Source of the DNA: an uncultured Eubacteriales bacterium
GTDB taxonomy: Bacteria; Bacillota; Clostridia; Oscillospirales; Oscillospiraceae
Length of the DNA: 34,588 nt
Direction of reading: 5' to 3'
NCBI GenBank assembly: GCA_900317375.1
Contig: ONGJ01000033.1
Coordinates: forward strand, 1-34,588
The notes under the pieces are model-generated. The model searched no databases and was not told the origin of the DNA. It saw only the letters and a list, made by a program, of their open reading frames with translations. The position numbers were made by a program, and so were the translations under genes. Position 1 is the first letter of the stretch. Each line of letters begins with the position of its first letter. Of this stretch, positions 16,549 to 24,787 are shown in pieces.

Positions 16549-17656
16549 AGACTTTATCGAGATCGTCGGCGCCGATTTCTACACCGGGGTGCCGGACAGC
16601 CAGCTCAGAGCCCTTTGCGACTGCCTAACGGCGAAATACGGCACCGACGCGCGGCACCACATCATCGCGGCAAACGAGGGCAACGCCGCGGCGCTGGCGG
16701 CGGGCTATCACCTGGCAACGGGCAGAGCGGCAGCGGTCTATCTGCAGAATTCCGGCGAGGGAAACATCGTCAACCCCATGGCCAGCCTGCTCCACGAGCG
16801 GGTCTACGGGATTCCCTGCCTGTTCATCATCGGATGGCGAGGCGAGCCGGGGGTGCACGACGAGCCGCAGCATATATACCAGGGCGAGGTGACGCTGAAG
16901 CTGCTGGAGGATCTGGAGATCGCCTATTCCGTCATCGGGAAAGAGACGACCGAGGCCGAGCTGCGGCGGAGTATGGAGGGTTTCCGCACTCTTCTGGCCG
17001 CGGGGAGCTGTGCCGCCTTCGTTGTCCGGAAGGGCGCACTGACAGATGCACCGAAGGTCTTCTACGAGAACGACAACAGCATGAAGCGGGAAGAGATCAT
17101 CCGCCGCCTTGTCCGCGTCAGCGGTGAGGACCCGATTATCTGCACGACCGGGAAGGCGAGCAGAGAGCTCTTTGAAATCCGCGAGGCCAACGGGCAGGGG
17201 CATGCATACGATTTCCTGACGGTGGGGTCGATGGGGCACGCCAGTTCCATCGCCCTCGGCGTGGCGATCCGGAAACCGGAGCGGACAATCTGGTGCATCG
17301 ACGGGGACGGTGCCATGCTGATGCATATGGGCGCGATGGCCGTGATCGGCGAGTACAGGCCCGGGAACCTGGTGCATGTCGTGATCAACAACGGCGCCCA
17401 CGAGACCGTCGGGGGCATGCCCACGGCGGCGGGCGTGGACCTTGTCGGCATCGCCCGGGCCTGCGGCTATCCCCATGCCGTGCGGGTCGGGGACTATGAC
17501 AGCCTGGACAGAGAGCTTGCGGCGGCAAAGAGCAGAGGCGAGCTGAGCTTCCTGGAAGCCGCCTGTTCCCTCGGCGCTCGGGAGAATCTCGGTCGGCCGA
17601 CGACCGCGGCGCAGGAGAACAAAAAGAGCTTCATGACCTGGCTCGGGACACGGTGA
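16538..17656 (+). CDS. Phosphonopyruvate decarboxylase (ThDP-dependent)
   Basis: A 372-residue thiamine-diphosphate enzyme that decarboxylates phosphonopyruvate to phosphonoacetaldehyde, the step that pulls the unfavourable PEP mutase equilibrium forward. The N-terminal pyrimidine-binding part has the catalytic Glu in AANEGNAAALAAGYH, then YLQNSGEGN and GWRGEPGVHDEPQH, typical of Ppd. The C-terminal part has the ThDP motif GDGAMLMHMGAM ending in INNGAHETVGG. The length fits the family. The start is GTG with a GGAGG ribosome-binding site 7 nt upstream. It overlaps the dehydrogenase stop by 11 bp, so the two are translationally coupled. The gene order here is mutase, reductase, decarboxylase. 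Confidence 0.93.
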   Translation: MKVEDFIEIVGADFYTGVPDSQLRALCDCLTAKYGTDARHHIIAANEGNAAALAAGYHLATGRAAAVYLQNSGEGNIVNPMASLLHERVYGIPCLFIIGWRGEPGVHDEPQHIYQGEVTLKLLEDLEIAYSVIGKETTEAELRRSMEGFRTLLAAGSCAAFVVRKGALTDAPKVFYENDNSMKREEIIRRLVRVSGEDPIICTTGKASRELFEIREANGQGHAYDFLTVGSMGHASSIALGVAIRKPERTIWCIDGDGAMLMHMGAMAVIGEYRPGNLVHVVINNGAHETVGGMPTAAGVDLVGIARACGYPHAVRVGDYDSLDRELAAAKSRGELSFLEAACSLGARENLGRPTTAAQENKKSFMTWLGTR

Positions 17657-17660
17657 GCCA

Positions 17661-18146
17661 ATGCACCGGGCGAGCGCCGTGAAGAAAACAATGTGCACGA
17701 CCCTTATCCTGGCCGCGATCGTGGCGGCCTGTGCGTATGTGTCGGCCGGGTGGTTCCGGTTGATGCTGATCCGGGGCGATTCCATGCTGCCGGCTTATCA
17801 TAACATGCAAATCGTGGTACTGGACAGGCACAGCCGGGAATATCGCAGGGGGGATGTGATCGCCTTTCACTGCGAGGGCTTTAAGGCGGTCCTGGTCAAG
17901 CGGATCGCTGCCTGCGGCGGAGACCGCGTGCAGATTGCAGAGGGGACGCTTTTTGTAAACGGAGAGGCATCGCCCCTTTACGAAAAGGGCGCCTTCGACC
18001 GCGCGGGGTGCCTCGAGGAAGAGATCCGGCCGGCGCAGGGGGAATACGTGGTCATCGGCGACAACACTGCCGAGAGCCGAGACAGCAGGGATGAAGCGGT
18101 CGGAACGATACGCGCGGAAGAGATTATCGGAAAGGTGATCGGCTGA
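17661..18146 (+). CDS. Signal peptidase I (S26 family)
   Basis: A 161-residue, single-pass type I signal peptidase. An N-terminal membrane anchor (residues 9-31) is followed by GDSMLPAY with the catalytic Ser and by VLVKRIAACGGDRV with the general-base Lys. The end carries GDNTAESRDSRD. The length fits the short Gram-positive form. It starts 4 bp after the decarboxylase stop, so it belongs to the same operon. A processing peptidase inside a polymer cluster is unusual. Possible local substrates are the signal-peptide-bearing small protein at 13126-13416 or an unlinked surface protein. It might instead be a housekeeping copy that happens to lie here. Confidence 0.9.
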   Translation: MHRASAVKKTMCTTLILAAIVAACAYVSAGWFRLMLIRGDSMLPAYHNMQIVVLDRHSREYRRGDVIAFHCEGFKAVLVKRIAACGGDRVQIAEGTLFVNGEASPLYEKGAFDRAGCLEEEIRPAQGEYVVIGDNTAESRDSRDEAVGTIRAEEIIGKVIG

Positions 18147-18169
18147 CCGGGGAAGGCGGTGATTCTGAA

Positions 18170-19753
18170 ATGTATAAGCGCAGCAGTCAGGGCTGGATCA
18201 AACATATGGATTTCATCCTCTGGGACGTCTTTGCCCAGCAGCTGGCCTTCAACCTGTGCTACTGCCTGTATAACCGCACGGGGGCTCTTGTCTATTCTGA
18301 CCCGGACTACCGCAGTCTCGGCATCCTGCTGGCGCTGCTGGACGTCGCGGTGGCGGTGCTTTTCAACACCATGCACGGCGTGCTGAAGCGGGGCTATTAT
18401 CAGGAAGCAGCACAGACCCTCCGCCAGGTTGCGCTGGTCTTTGTCGGGATTACCCTGTTCCTCTTCACAATGAAGCTGGGCAGCGTGTACAGCCGCGTGA
18501 TTCTGAGCACGACGGCGCTGACGCATTTCCTGTTTTCCTATCTGTTCCGCCTGCTGTGGAAGCGGCATCTGAACCGCACGGCAGACCAGCATATAAAAAA
18601 CAGCATGATCCTCGTAGCGCCCGAGGACGCGGTCGGCGTGGTGCTTGGCTCGCAGGCGTCGGCCGACGAGACCAGGGTCGTCGGGGTCGTCCTGACGGAC
18701 AGAGACGCGGAGGGAGAGACGGTCGCAGGGCTTCCGGTGGTGGCGAACCTGGACAACGCGGCCCGGTATATCTGCCGCGAATGGGTGGACGAGGTGTTCT
18801 TCTGCCCGGATTCGCTTTCGGTGGGAAAGAACGCCGCAGCCGGGATCCCGCCCTCCGTGGACAGCATCCTCTATGACAGCTTCCCCGACTATGCCAGAAA
18901 GGCCAGACAGACAACGCAGGAGGCGGAAACGGAGGCGGCGGACGGTCCCGCCGCGGAGCAGAACGGGGTCTCCAGGCTGATCGAGCAGTGCGGGCAGATG
19001 GCGATTCCCGTGCATATCCTGCTGCCGGTCGGCGCCATGGGCGGAAAGAGCTTCGTTGAAAAGGTATACGGATTCGACGTACTGACCCACGCGGCGAACA
19101 CGGCCTCGCCCCTGCAGCTTCTGCTCAAGCGCGGGGCGGATCTGGCGGGAGGGCTCGTCGGCAGCCTTGCCGCCGTGCTGATCATTCTGATTGTCGGACC
19201 GCTGATCAAAATCGCCTCGCCCGGCCCGATCCTTTTCCGGCAGGAGCGGATCGGCCTGAACGGCAAACACTTCCGGATGCTGAAGCTGCGTTCGATGGAC
19301 GTGGACGCGGAAGAGCGGAAGGCCGAACTGCAGGATCAGAACTGCGTCTCGGACGGACGCATGTTCAAAATGGAGTTTGACCCCCGCATCATCGGCAACC
19401 GGATTTTGCCGGACGGGACAAAAAAGACCGGCATCGGCGAGTTCATCCGCCGGACCAGTCTGGACGAGTTTCCGCAGTTTTTCAATGTGCTGAAGGGGGA
19501 CATGAGCCTGGTGGGGACCAGGCCACCCACCCTGGACGAGTGGGAGCGGTATGAGCTGCACCATCGGGCAAGACTGTCCGTCCGCCCGGGCATCACGGGT
19601 CTGTGGCAGGTCAGCGGCCGCAGCGAGATCACGGATTTTGAGGAGGTCGTCCGCCTGGATACCCAGTATATCAACAACTGGAGCATCGGGCTGGATATCC
19701 GCATCCTGCTGAAGACGGTGAAGATTGTCCTTTGCGGACGCGGGGCCAGGTGA
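18170..19753 (+). CDS. Undecaprenyl-phosphate sugar-1-phosphate transferase (WbaP/WcaJ type)
   Basis: This 527-residue polyprenyl-phosphate hexose-1-phosphate transferase starts a surface glycan by loading the first sugar phosphate onto undecaprenyl phosphate. The N-terminal half has four hydrophobic helices and a CoA-binding-like domain (SMILVAPEDAV, VVGVVLTDRD). The C-terminal bacterial sugar transferase domain (PF02397 type) begins near residue 315 with KRGADLAGGLVGS, then GPILFRQERIGLNGK and FRMLKLRSM, the DE motif in RRTSLDEFPQFFNVLKGDMSLVGTRPP, and RPGITGLWQVSGR. A Glu/Ala-rich stretch near residues 245-260 looks like a loose linker. A GGAAGGCGG ribosome-binding site precedes the ATG. 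Its presence implies the phosphonate is attached to a lipid-linked glycan. The sugar cannot be read from the sequence. Confidence 0.9.
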   Translation: MYKRSSQGWIKHMDFILWDVFAQQLAFNLCYCLYNRTGALVYSDPDYRSLGILLALLDVAVAVLFNTMHGVLKRGYYQEAAQTLRQVALVFVGITLFLFTMKLGSVYSRVILSTTALTHFLFSYLFRLLWKRHLNRTADQHIKNSMILVAPEDAVGVVLGSQASADETRVVGVVLTDRDAEGETVAGLPVVANLDNAARYICREWVDEVFFCPDSLSVGKNAAAGIPPSVDSILYDSFPDYARKARQTTQEAETEAADGPAAEQNGVSRLIEQCGQMAIPVHILLPVGAMGGKSFVEKVYGFDVLTHAANTASPLQLLLKRGADLAGGLVGSLAAVLIILIVGPLIKIASPGPILFRQERIGLNGKHFRMLKLRSMDVDAEERKAELQDQNCVSDGRMFKMEFDPRIIGNRILPDGTKKTGIGEFIRRTSLDEFPQFFNVLKGDMSLVGTRPPTLDEWERYELHHRARLSVRPGITGLWQVSGRSEITDFEEVVRLDTQYINNWSIGLDIRILLKTVKIVLCGRGAR

Positions 19754-19796
19754 GCATGTTTCCGGAGAGACCGGAGGAAAGGAAGACCGAGAGCGT

Positions 19797-20699
19797 ATGA
19801 AAGGGATCATTCTTGCCGGCGGGGCCGGGACGAGGCTGTACCCGCTGACGCTTGTGATCAGCAAACAGCTTTTGCCGATCTACAACAAGCCGATGATCTA
19901 TTACCCGCTGTCGACTCTGATGTTGGCGCGGATTCGGGAGATCCTTGTGATCTCGACGCCGGAGGATACACCGCGGATCCGGACCCTGCTGGGGGACGGA
20001 AGCCAGTTCGGCATCCGGCTGGACTATGCCGTTCAGCAGGAGCCGAAAGGCCTGGCCGAGGCCTTTACCATCGGGAGGGAGTTTCTTGGAAACGAGCCCT
20101 GCGCGATGATCCTGGGCGACAATCTCTTTTATGGCAACGGCCTGGCCAACAGACTCGCAGCGGCCGCGGAAGCGGCGGAACAGGGCCTGGCTACCGTGTT
20201 CGGATACTATGTCGAAGACCCGGAACGCTTCGGCGTGATGGAGATTGAAAGAATGGCGGACGGAGACCGAAACTTCCGGGTGATCAGTCTGGAGGAAAAG
20301 CCGGAAAAACCAAGGTCCAACTATGCCGTGGTGGGGCTGTACTTTTACCCGGCAGGCGTCAGCGAAAGGGCGGCGCAGGTAAAACCCGGCGCCAGAGGAG
20401 AGCTCGAGATCACGAGCCTGAACGAGATATATCTCCGGGAGGGACGCCTGACCGCCCAGCTGTTCGGCCGCGGCTACACCTGGATGGACGCGGGAACGAT
20501 CGATTCTCTGCGCAGGGCGACCAATTTCGTCTGCATGATCGAGCAGTATCAGGGGATGAGCATCTCAGCTCCGGAAGAGATCGCCTATCTGTACGAATGG
20601 ATCGACAGGCAGCAGCTTGCCGAGAGCGCGGCGCGGTACGGGAACAGCCCTTACGGAAAGCACCTGAAGGCGGTGCTCGACGACAGGGTGATCTTTTAG
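19797..20699 (+). CDS. rmlA: Glucose-1-phosphate thymidylyltransferase
   Basis: A 300-residue RmlA-family enzyme that makes dTDP-glucose from dTTP and glucose-1-phosphate. The start MKGIILAGGAGTRLYPLT is textbook, followed by SKQLLPIYNKPMIYYPLS, GDNLFYGNG, EEKPEKPRSNYAV and GYTWMDAGTIDSL. The ATG at 19797 fits the family. A longer frame from 19725 would add residues that match nothing and overlap the upstream gene. It is the last gene of the operon, 43 bp after the sugar transferase. The next steps of the dTDP-rhamnose pathway (rmlB, rmlC, rmlD) are not in the window, so they must be elsewhere, or dTDP-glucose itself or another derivative is used. Confidence 0.93.
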   Translation: MKGIILAGGAGTRLYPLTLVISKQLLPIYNKPMIYYPLSTLMLARIREILVISTPEDTPRIRTLLGDGSQFGIRLDYAVQQEPKGLAEAFTIGREFLGNEPCAMILGDNLFYGNGLANRLAAAAEAAEQGLATVFGYYVEDPERFGVMEIERMADGDRNFRVISLEEKPEKPRSNYAVVGLYFYPAGVSERAAQVKPGARGELEITSLNEIYLREGRLTAQLFGRGYTWMDAGTIDSLRRATNFVCMIEQYQGMSISAPEEIAYLYEWIDRQQLAESAARYGNSPYGKHLKAVLDDRVIF

Positions 20700-20700
20700 G

Positions 20701-20756
20701 AAAGTTCAGAGTTCAAAGATTATAGTTCATAAATCAGAGTTCAGAGCTGAAAGCAC
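20701..20756 (+). repeat. Heptamer array 1 (AAAGTTC type, 8 units)
   Basis: Eight consecutive 7-nt units in perfect phase start 2 bp after the rmlA stop: AAAGTTC, AGAGTTC, AAAGATT, ATAGTTC, ATAAATC, AGAGTTC, AGAGCTG, AAAGCAC. The unit changes by substitution while the 7-nt spacing is kept. Confidence 0.8.
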
Positions 20757-20793
20757 TGAGGTCGTAGAGAAAAACAGGAAGGAGAGGAAACCC

Positions 20794-21135
20794 ATGAAGT
20801 TTTATAAGATTGAGGATCAGATTGTGATCTCGGACAAAAGCCTGCCGGTCGGGACCGAGTTGAAGGCCAACACGACGGACGCGTCGAACGAAAAACATGT
20901 GCCGGTCATTTCCGTCAATGGGGACGAGGTGACCGTGGCGGTCGGGTCGGTCGAACACCCCAGCCTTCCCGCGCATTATATCGAGTGGATTGTGTTGGTG
21001 ACAGAGGCCGGATTCCAGATGCATTATCTGAAGCCGGGGCAGACGCCCACGGCCACATTCCGCGTGACGGAGCCCGTCGTGGCGGCTTATGAGTATTGCA
21101 ACCTGCACGGGCTGTGGATGGCGGAGCTGAACTGA
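20794..21135 (+). CDS. Superoxide reductase (desulfoferrodoxin/neelaredoxin family)
   Basis: A 113-residue superoxide reductase, which reduces superoxide to peroxide in anaerobes without releasing oxygen. The iron-site ligands are visible: EKHVPVI, VEHPSLPAHYIEWI, and the Cys/His pair in YEYCNLHGLW. The N-terminus (MKFYKIEDQIVISD) aligns with the desulforedoxin start, but the Cys residues that hold the second iron centre in two-iron desulfoferrodoxins are replaced. It should therefore be a one-iron enzyme. A GGAGAGG-type ribosome-binding site precedes the ATG. It is separated from rmlA by heptamer array 1 and is probably a separate unit. A convergent terminator follows. Confidence 0.9.
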   Translation: MKFYKIEDQIVISDKSLPVGTELKANTTDASNEKHVPVISVNGDEVTVAVGSVEHPSLPAHYIEWIVLVTEAGFQMHYLKPGQTPTATFRVTEPVVAAYEYCNLHGLWMAELN

Positions 21136-21148
21136 AAACAGAAAACAG

Positions 21149-21174
21149 GAATCCCCACTTTTTGGCGGGGATTC
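21149..21174. terminator. Convergent terminator hairpin
   Basis: An 8-bp stem (21149-21156 with 21167-21174) lies between the convergent superoxide reductase and deaminase stops. The minus strand side is followed by a T-rich run (CTGTTTTCTGTTTTC), so it works best for the superoxide reductase opposite strand but may act in both directions. Confidence 0.55.
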
Positions 21175-21175
21175 G

Positions 21176-22533
21176 CTATTCTGTCGTGGCGGACGGGCGG
21201 CGGATCCGGTCCACAATGTCACGGATGTGGGCGTAGATCGCTTCCTCATCGATGGTGGTGAGTTTTCGGTTTTCCATCAGAATCCGGCCGTCGATGAAGA
21301 CGGTGTCGACCTCGGCGCCGGTAGAGGAATACACGAGACCAGAGAGGATGTTGTTCTGCGGGATCAGCTGCGGCTCGTTCAGGTTTATCAGGATCAGGTC
21401 TGCAAGGGCGCCCTCACGAATGACGCCGAGCTCGCCCTCGCGGCCGATGGCTTTCGCGCCGTTCACGGTGGCCATTTTCAGGACCTCGGCGGCACCGACG
21501 CACTGGGCGCGGTGTTCCGCCCCCTTATAGACCAGGGCGGCGGCGTTCATCTCGGAAAACATGTTCAGGCTGTTGTTGCTGCCGCAGCCGTCGGTGCCGA
21601 GGCACACGTTGACGCCGGCATCCAGCAGCTTCTGCGCCGGGGCAAAGCCGTTGCCGAGCTTCATGTTGCTTTTCGGGCAGAGGGCCACGCTGACCCCCTT
21701 CTCCGCCATGAGGCGGATGTCCTCGTCGGCGGCATAGACGCAGTGGGCCGCGATGACGGGCACGTCAAACACCCCCAGCGAATCTACATAGGCGATCGGG
21801 GTGGCGGCGTGCTCCTTTCGGATGCTGTCCATCTCCGCCTGACTCTCGGAGAGGTGGATGGTCTGCCCGATGCCGCGGTCCCTGGCGGAAGCGGTCAGCT
21901 TCTGCAGATAATCCGCCATGCAGCTGTATGGGGCGTGGGGGCCGTGCAGAAACTGCAGGCGGGGCTCATTCTTGAACAGCTCCATCTCATAGACAGCCTG
22001 GCCGTACTTCATGTGGGACTCGTCTGACTCCGCAAAGCCGGCAAGGCCGCGGGAAATCACGGCGCGAAAACCGGAGTTCGATACGGCACCGGCGGCAGCG
22101 GACTTCGGTCCGCTTTTTTCTTTGGCCGACTTGATGGTCATGTCGACAAAGCAGGTCGTGCCGCTGCGCAGCATCTCGATGATGGCGAGCAGGGTGGTCC
22201 AGTAGACGTCCTCCTCAGTCATGTGGTCTTCAATCCGCTGCACGGCATCCAGCCAGTCGAAGAAGGCAAGGTCGTCTGCAACATTGCGGTGGATGGTCAT
22301 ATAGGCGTGGGTATGAGCGTTGATGAGGCCGGGCATCACCAGTTTTCCTTCCGCATCTATGATGCGAAAGGGAAACTGGGAAAGTTCAGAGTTCAAAGTG
22401 CAAAGTTCAGATGGGTTTGAATCAGGGTTCAGGATGGATTCGATCCGGCTTCCGGAAATCAGGATGTCTTTTTTTCCTATTTTCCAACCGGAATCTTCCC
22501 AGAGCAAGACAAGCCCGTTCTTGATCAGTGTTT

Positions 22534-22537
<4 letters not shown>
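21176..22537 (-). CDS. SAH/MTA deaminase-type amidohydrolase
   Basis: A 453-residue metal-dependent amidohydrolase of the TRZ/ATZ - MtaD group, which deaminates 5'-methylthioadenosine and S-adenosylhomocysteine. Metal and substrate motifs are intact: PGLINAHTHAYM, LHGPHAPYSC, IHLSES, AAHCVYA and LGTDGCGSNNSL. The start ATG overlaps the stop of the SAH hydrolase remnant (ATGA), so the two form an operon that acts on the same metabolite. Residues about 44-53 (SELCTLNSEL) are encoded by a heptamer array and look like an insertion between IESIL and RIIDAEGKLVMPG. Substrate choice between SAH, MTA and adenosine is not decided by sequence alone. The SAH hydrolase neighbour favours SAH. Confidence 0.88.
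22381..22408 (+). repeat. Heptamer array 2 (4 units) inside the deaminase coding sequence
   Basis: Four in-phase units (AAAGTTC, AGAGTTC, AAAGTGC, AAAGTTC) lie antisense to the deaminase gene. They encode about ten residues near position 44-53. The total of 28 bp is not a multiple of three, so loss or gain of one unit would shift the frame. Confidence 0.75.
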
Positions 22538-23752
<1,215 letters not shown>

Positions 23753-23770
23753 AATTAATTCTCCTTCATA

Positions 23771-23798
23771 TTTGAACTTTGAACTCTGAACTTTGCAC
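23771..23798 (-). repeat. Heptamer array 3 (4 units, minus-strand sense)
   Basis: Plus-strand units TTTGAAC, TTTGAAC, TCTGAAC, TTTGCAC are the complement of the AAAGTTC type. The array lies between the AraC stop and the SAH hydrolase ribosome-binding site. Read along the genes, it starts right at the AraC TAA. Confidence 0.8.
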
Positions 23799-23799
23799 T

Positions 23800-24633
23800 T
23801 TATTTCAGGTCTGTGGGCGAGATGCCGAAGCTGGTGCGGAAGGCACGGTGGAAGACGGAATAGTCGTTGAAGCCGGCGTCTCCGGCTGCCCGGACCGCGG
23901 GCACGCCCTCGCGGATGAGGCGGGCGGCATAGAGAAGGCGCTTCTGGCGGACATATTGATGGACGGTGCTGCCGGTCTGCTCCTTGAACAGACGCATAAA
24001 GTGATAGCGGCTGAGAAAGACGCGGTCGGCCAGCGTGTCAATGGAGAGGTCGGCAGCGAGGTTCTCATTGATGTACGAGAGGGTCCGGCCGATCTTTTCG
24101 TCGACGGCGCGGTCGGCGGCGGGCGCATCGGCGGCCGAGATGCGGTTCACGGTGATCAGCAGCTGGGCGATCAGGGTGTCGCACATGGTGTCCGAGCCGG
24201 GACGCTCATCCCGAAGGGCCTTTTCAAAGGACGTGAGAAAGGCACTGAGCTCTTTCCGCTGCCCCTCGTCCGGCAGCAGGAGACAGCGGCCTGTGCGGTC
24301 GGCCATGCGGAAGCAGTCCATGAGACCGGCAGAGGGAAAGACGCGCTCGAAGAAACCCGGGTCGAGATAAAGGATGATGCGCTCGTAGGGGGCTGAGACA
24401 TCGATGAGGGCGCGGTGGATGGCGTGGTGGCGGACCAGGAGGAGGGACCAGGGCTGGAGGGGGTAGACGGTGTTTTCAACGGTATAGTCGACCTTGCCCG
24501 AGAGCAGAAGGACGATTTTGTCAAAGTCGTGAAAGTGAAAGCTCCGCTCCTGCCCGGCCGTATCCCGGAGGTGGAAATAGTGATAATTTTCGTGAAGGTA
24601 TCCCTCACGACTGATGCTGTTTGAATTCTTCAA
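23800..24633 (-). CDS. AraC-family transcriptional regulator
   Basis: A regulator of about 277 residues with an N-terminal cupin-like sensor (SFHFHDFDKIVLLLSGKVDYTVEN, PWSLLLVRHHAIH) and a C-terminal AraC double helix-turn-helix. The latter is seen in LSIDTLADRVFLSRYHFMRLFKEQTG and AGDAGFNDYSVFHRAFRTSFGISP. The likely start is TTG at 24633, after a GGAGGTG ribosome-binding site with 11 nt spacing. An ATG at 24681 is in frame but lies inside a perfect 35-bp inverted repeat and upstream of that ribosome-binding site. The gene is divergent from the symporter at 24788 and is a good candidate to control it. It may also control the downstream SAH genes, which follow on the same strand. The effector is unknown. 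Confidence 0.88.
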   Translation of the reverse strand: MKNSNSISREGYLHENYHYFHLRDTAGQERSFHFHDFDKIVLLLSGKVDYTVENTVYPLQPWSLLLVRHHAIHRALIDVSAPYERIILYLDPGFFERVFPSAGLMDCFRMADRTGRCLLLPDEGQRKELSAFLTSFEKALRDERPGSDTMCDTLIAQLLITVNRISAADAPAADRAVDEKIGRTLSYINENLAADLSIDTLADRVFLSRYHFMRLFKEQTGSTVHQYVRQKRLLYAARLIREGVPAVRAAGDAGFNDYSVFHRAFRTSFGISPTDLK

Positions 24634-24653
24634 GTGGATGCTTTCACCTCCGA

Positions 24654-24688
24654 GGTAAAATTGCTTCGCAAAGCGAAGCAATTTTACC
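24654..24688. repeat. Perfect 35-bp inverted repeat between araC-type gene and symporter
   Basis: Two 16-nt arms (24654-24669 and 24673-24688, GGTAAAATTGCTTCGC and its complement) flank an AAA centre. The perfect symmetry in a divergent promoter region could be an operator for the AraC protein. It could also be an RNA hairpin in the AraC leader just upstream of its ribosome-binding site. No T-run follows on the minus strand, so it is not a terminator for that direction. Confidence 0.7.
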
Positions 24689-24722
24689 GCACTTTTTGCA
24701 AAGTTTCAAGCAGGAATCGCAA

Positions 24723-24750
24723 TTTACTGTGTTTTTATTTCAGCTATAAT
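24723..24750 (+). promoter_or_regulatory. Sigma-A-like promoter of the symporter gene
   Basis: A TTTACT -35 box (24723-24728), a 16-nt spacer and a consensus TATAAT -10 box (24745-24750) lie about 37 bp before the start codon and 35 bp after the inverted repeat. Confidence 0.7.
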
Positions 24751-24787
24751 AAGGAGCATTCAGGCCCTGAAAAGGAGGACTATGGAA

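Noticed and set aside
19725-19796. Earlier start for rmlA
   Set aside because: It overlaps the upstream gene and precedes the canonical MKGIILAGGAGTRL start.
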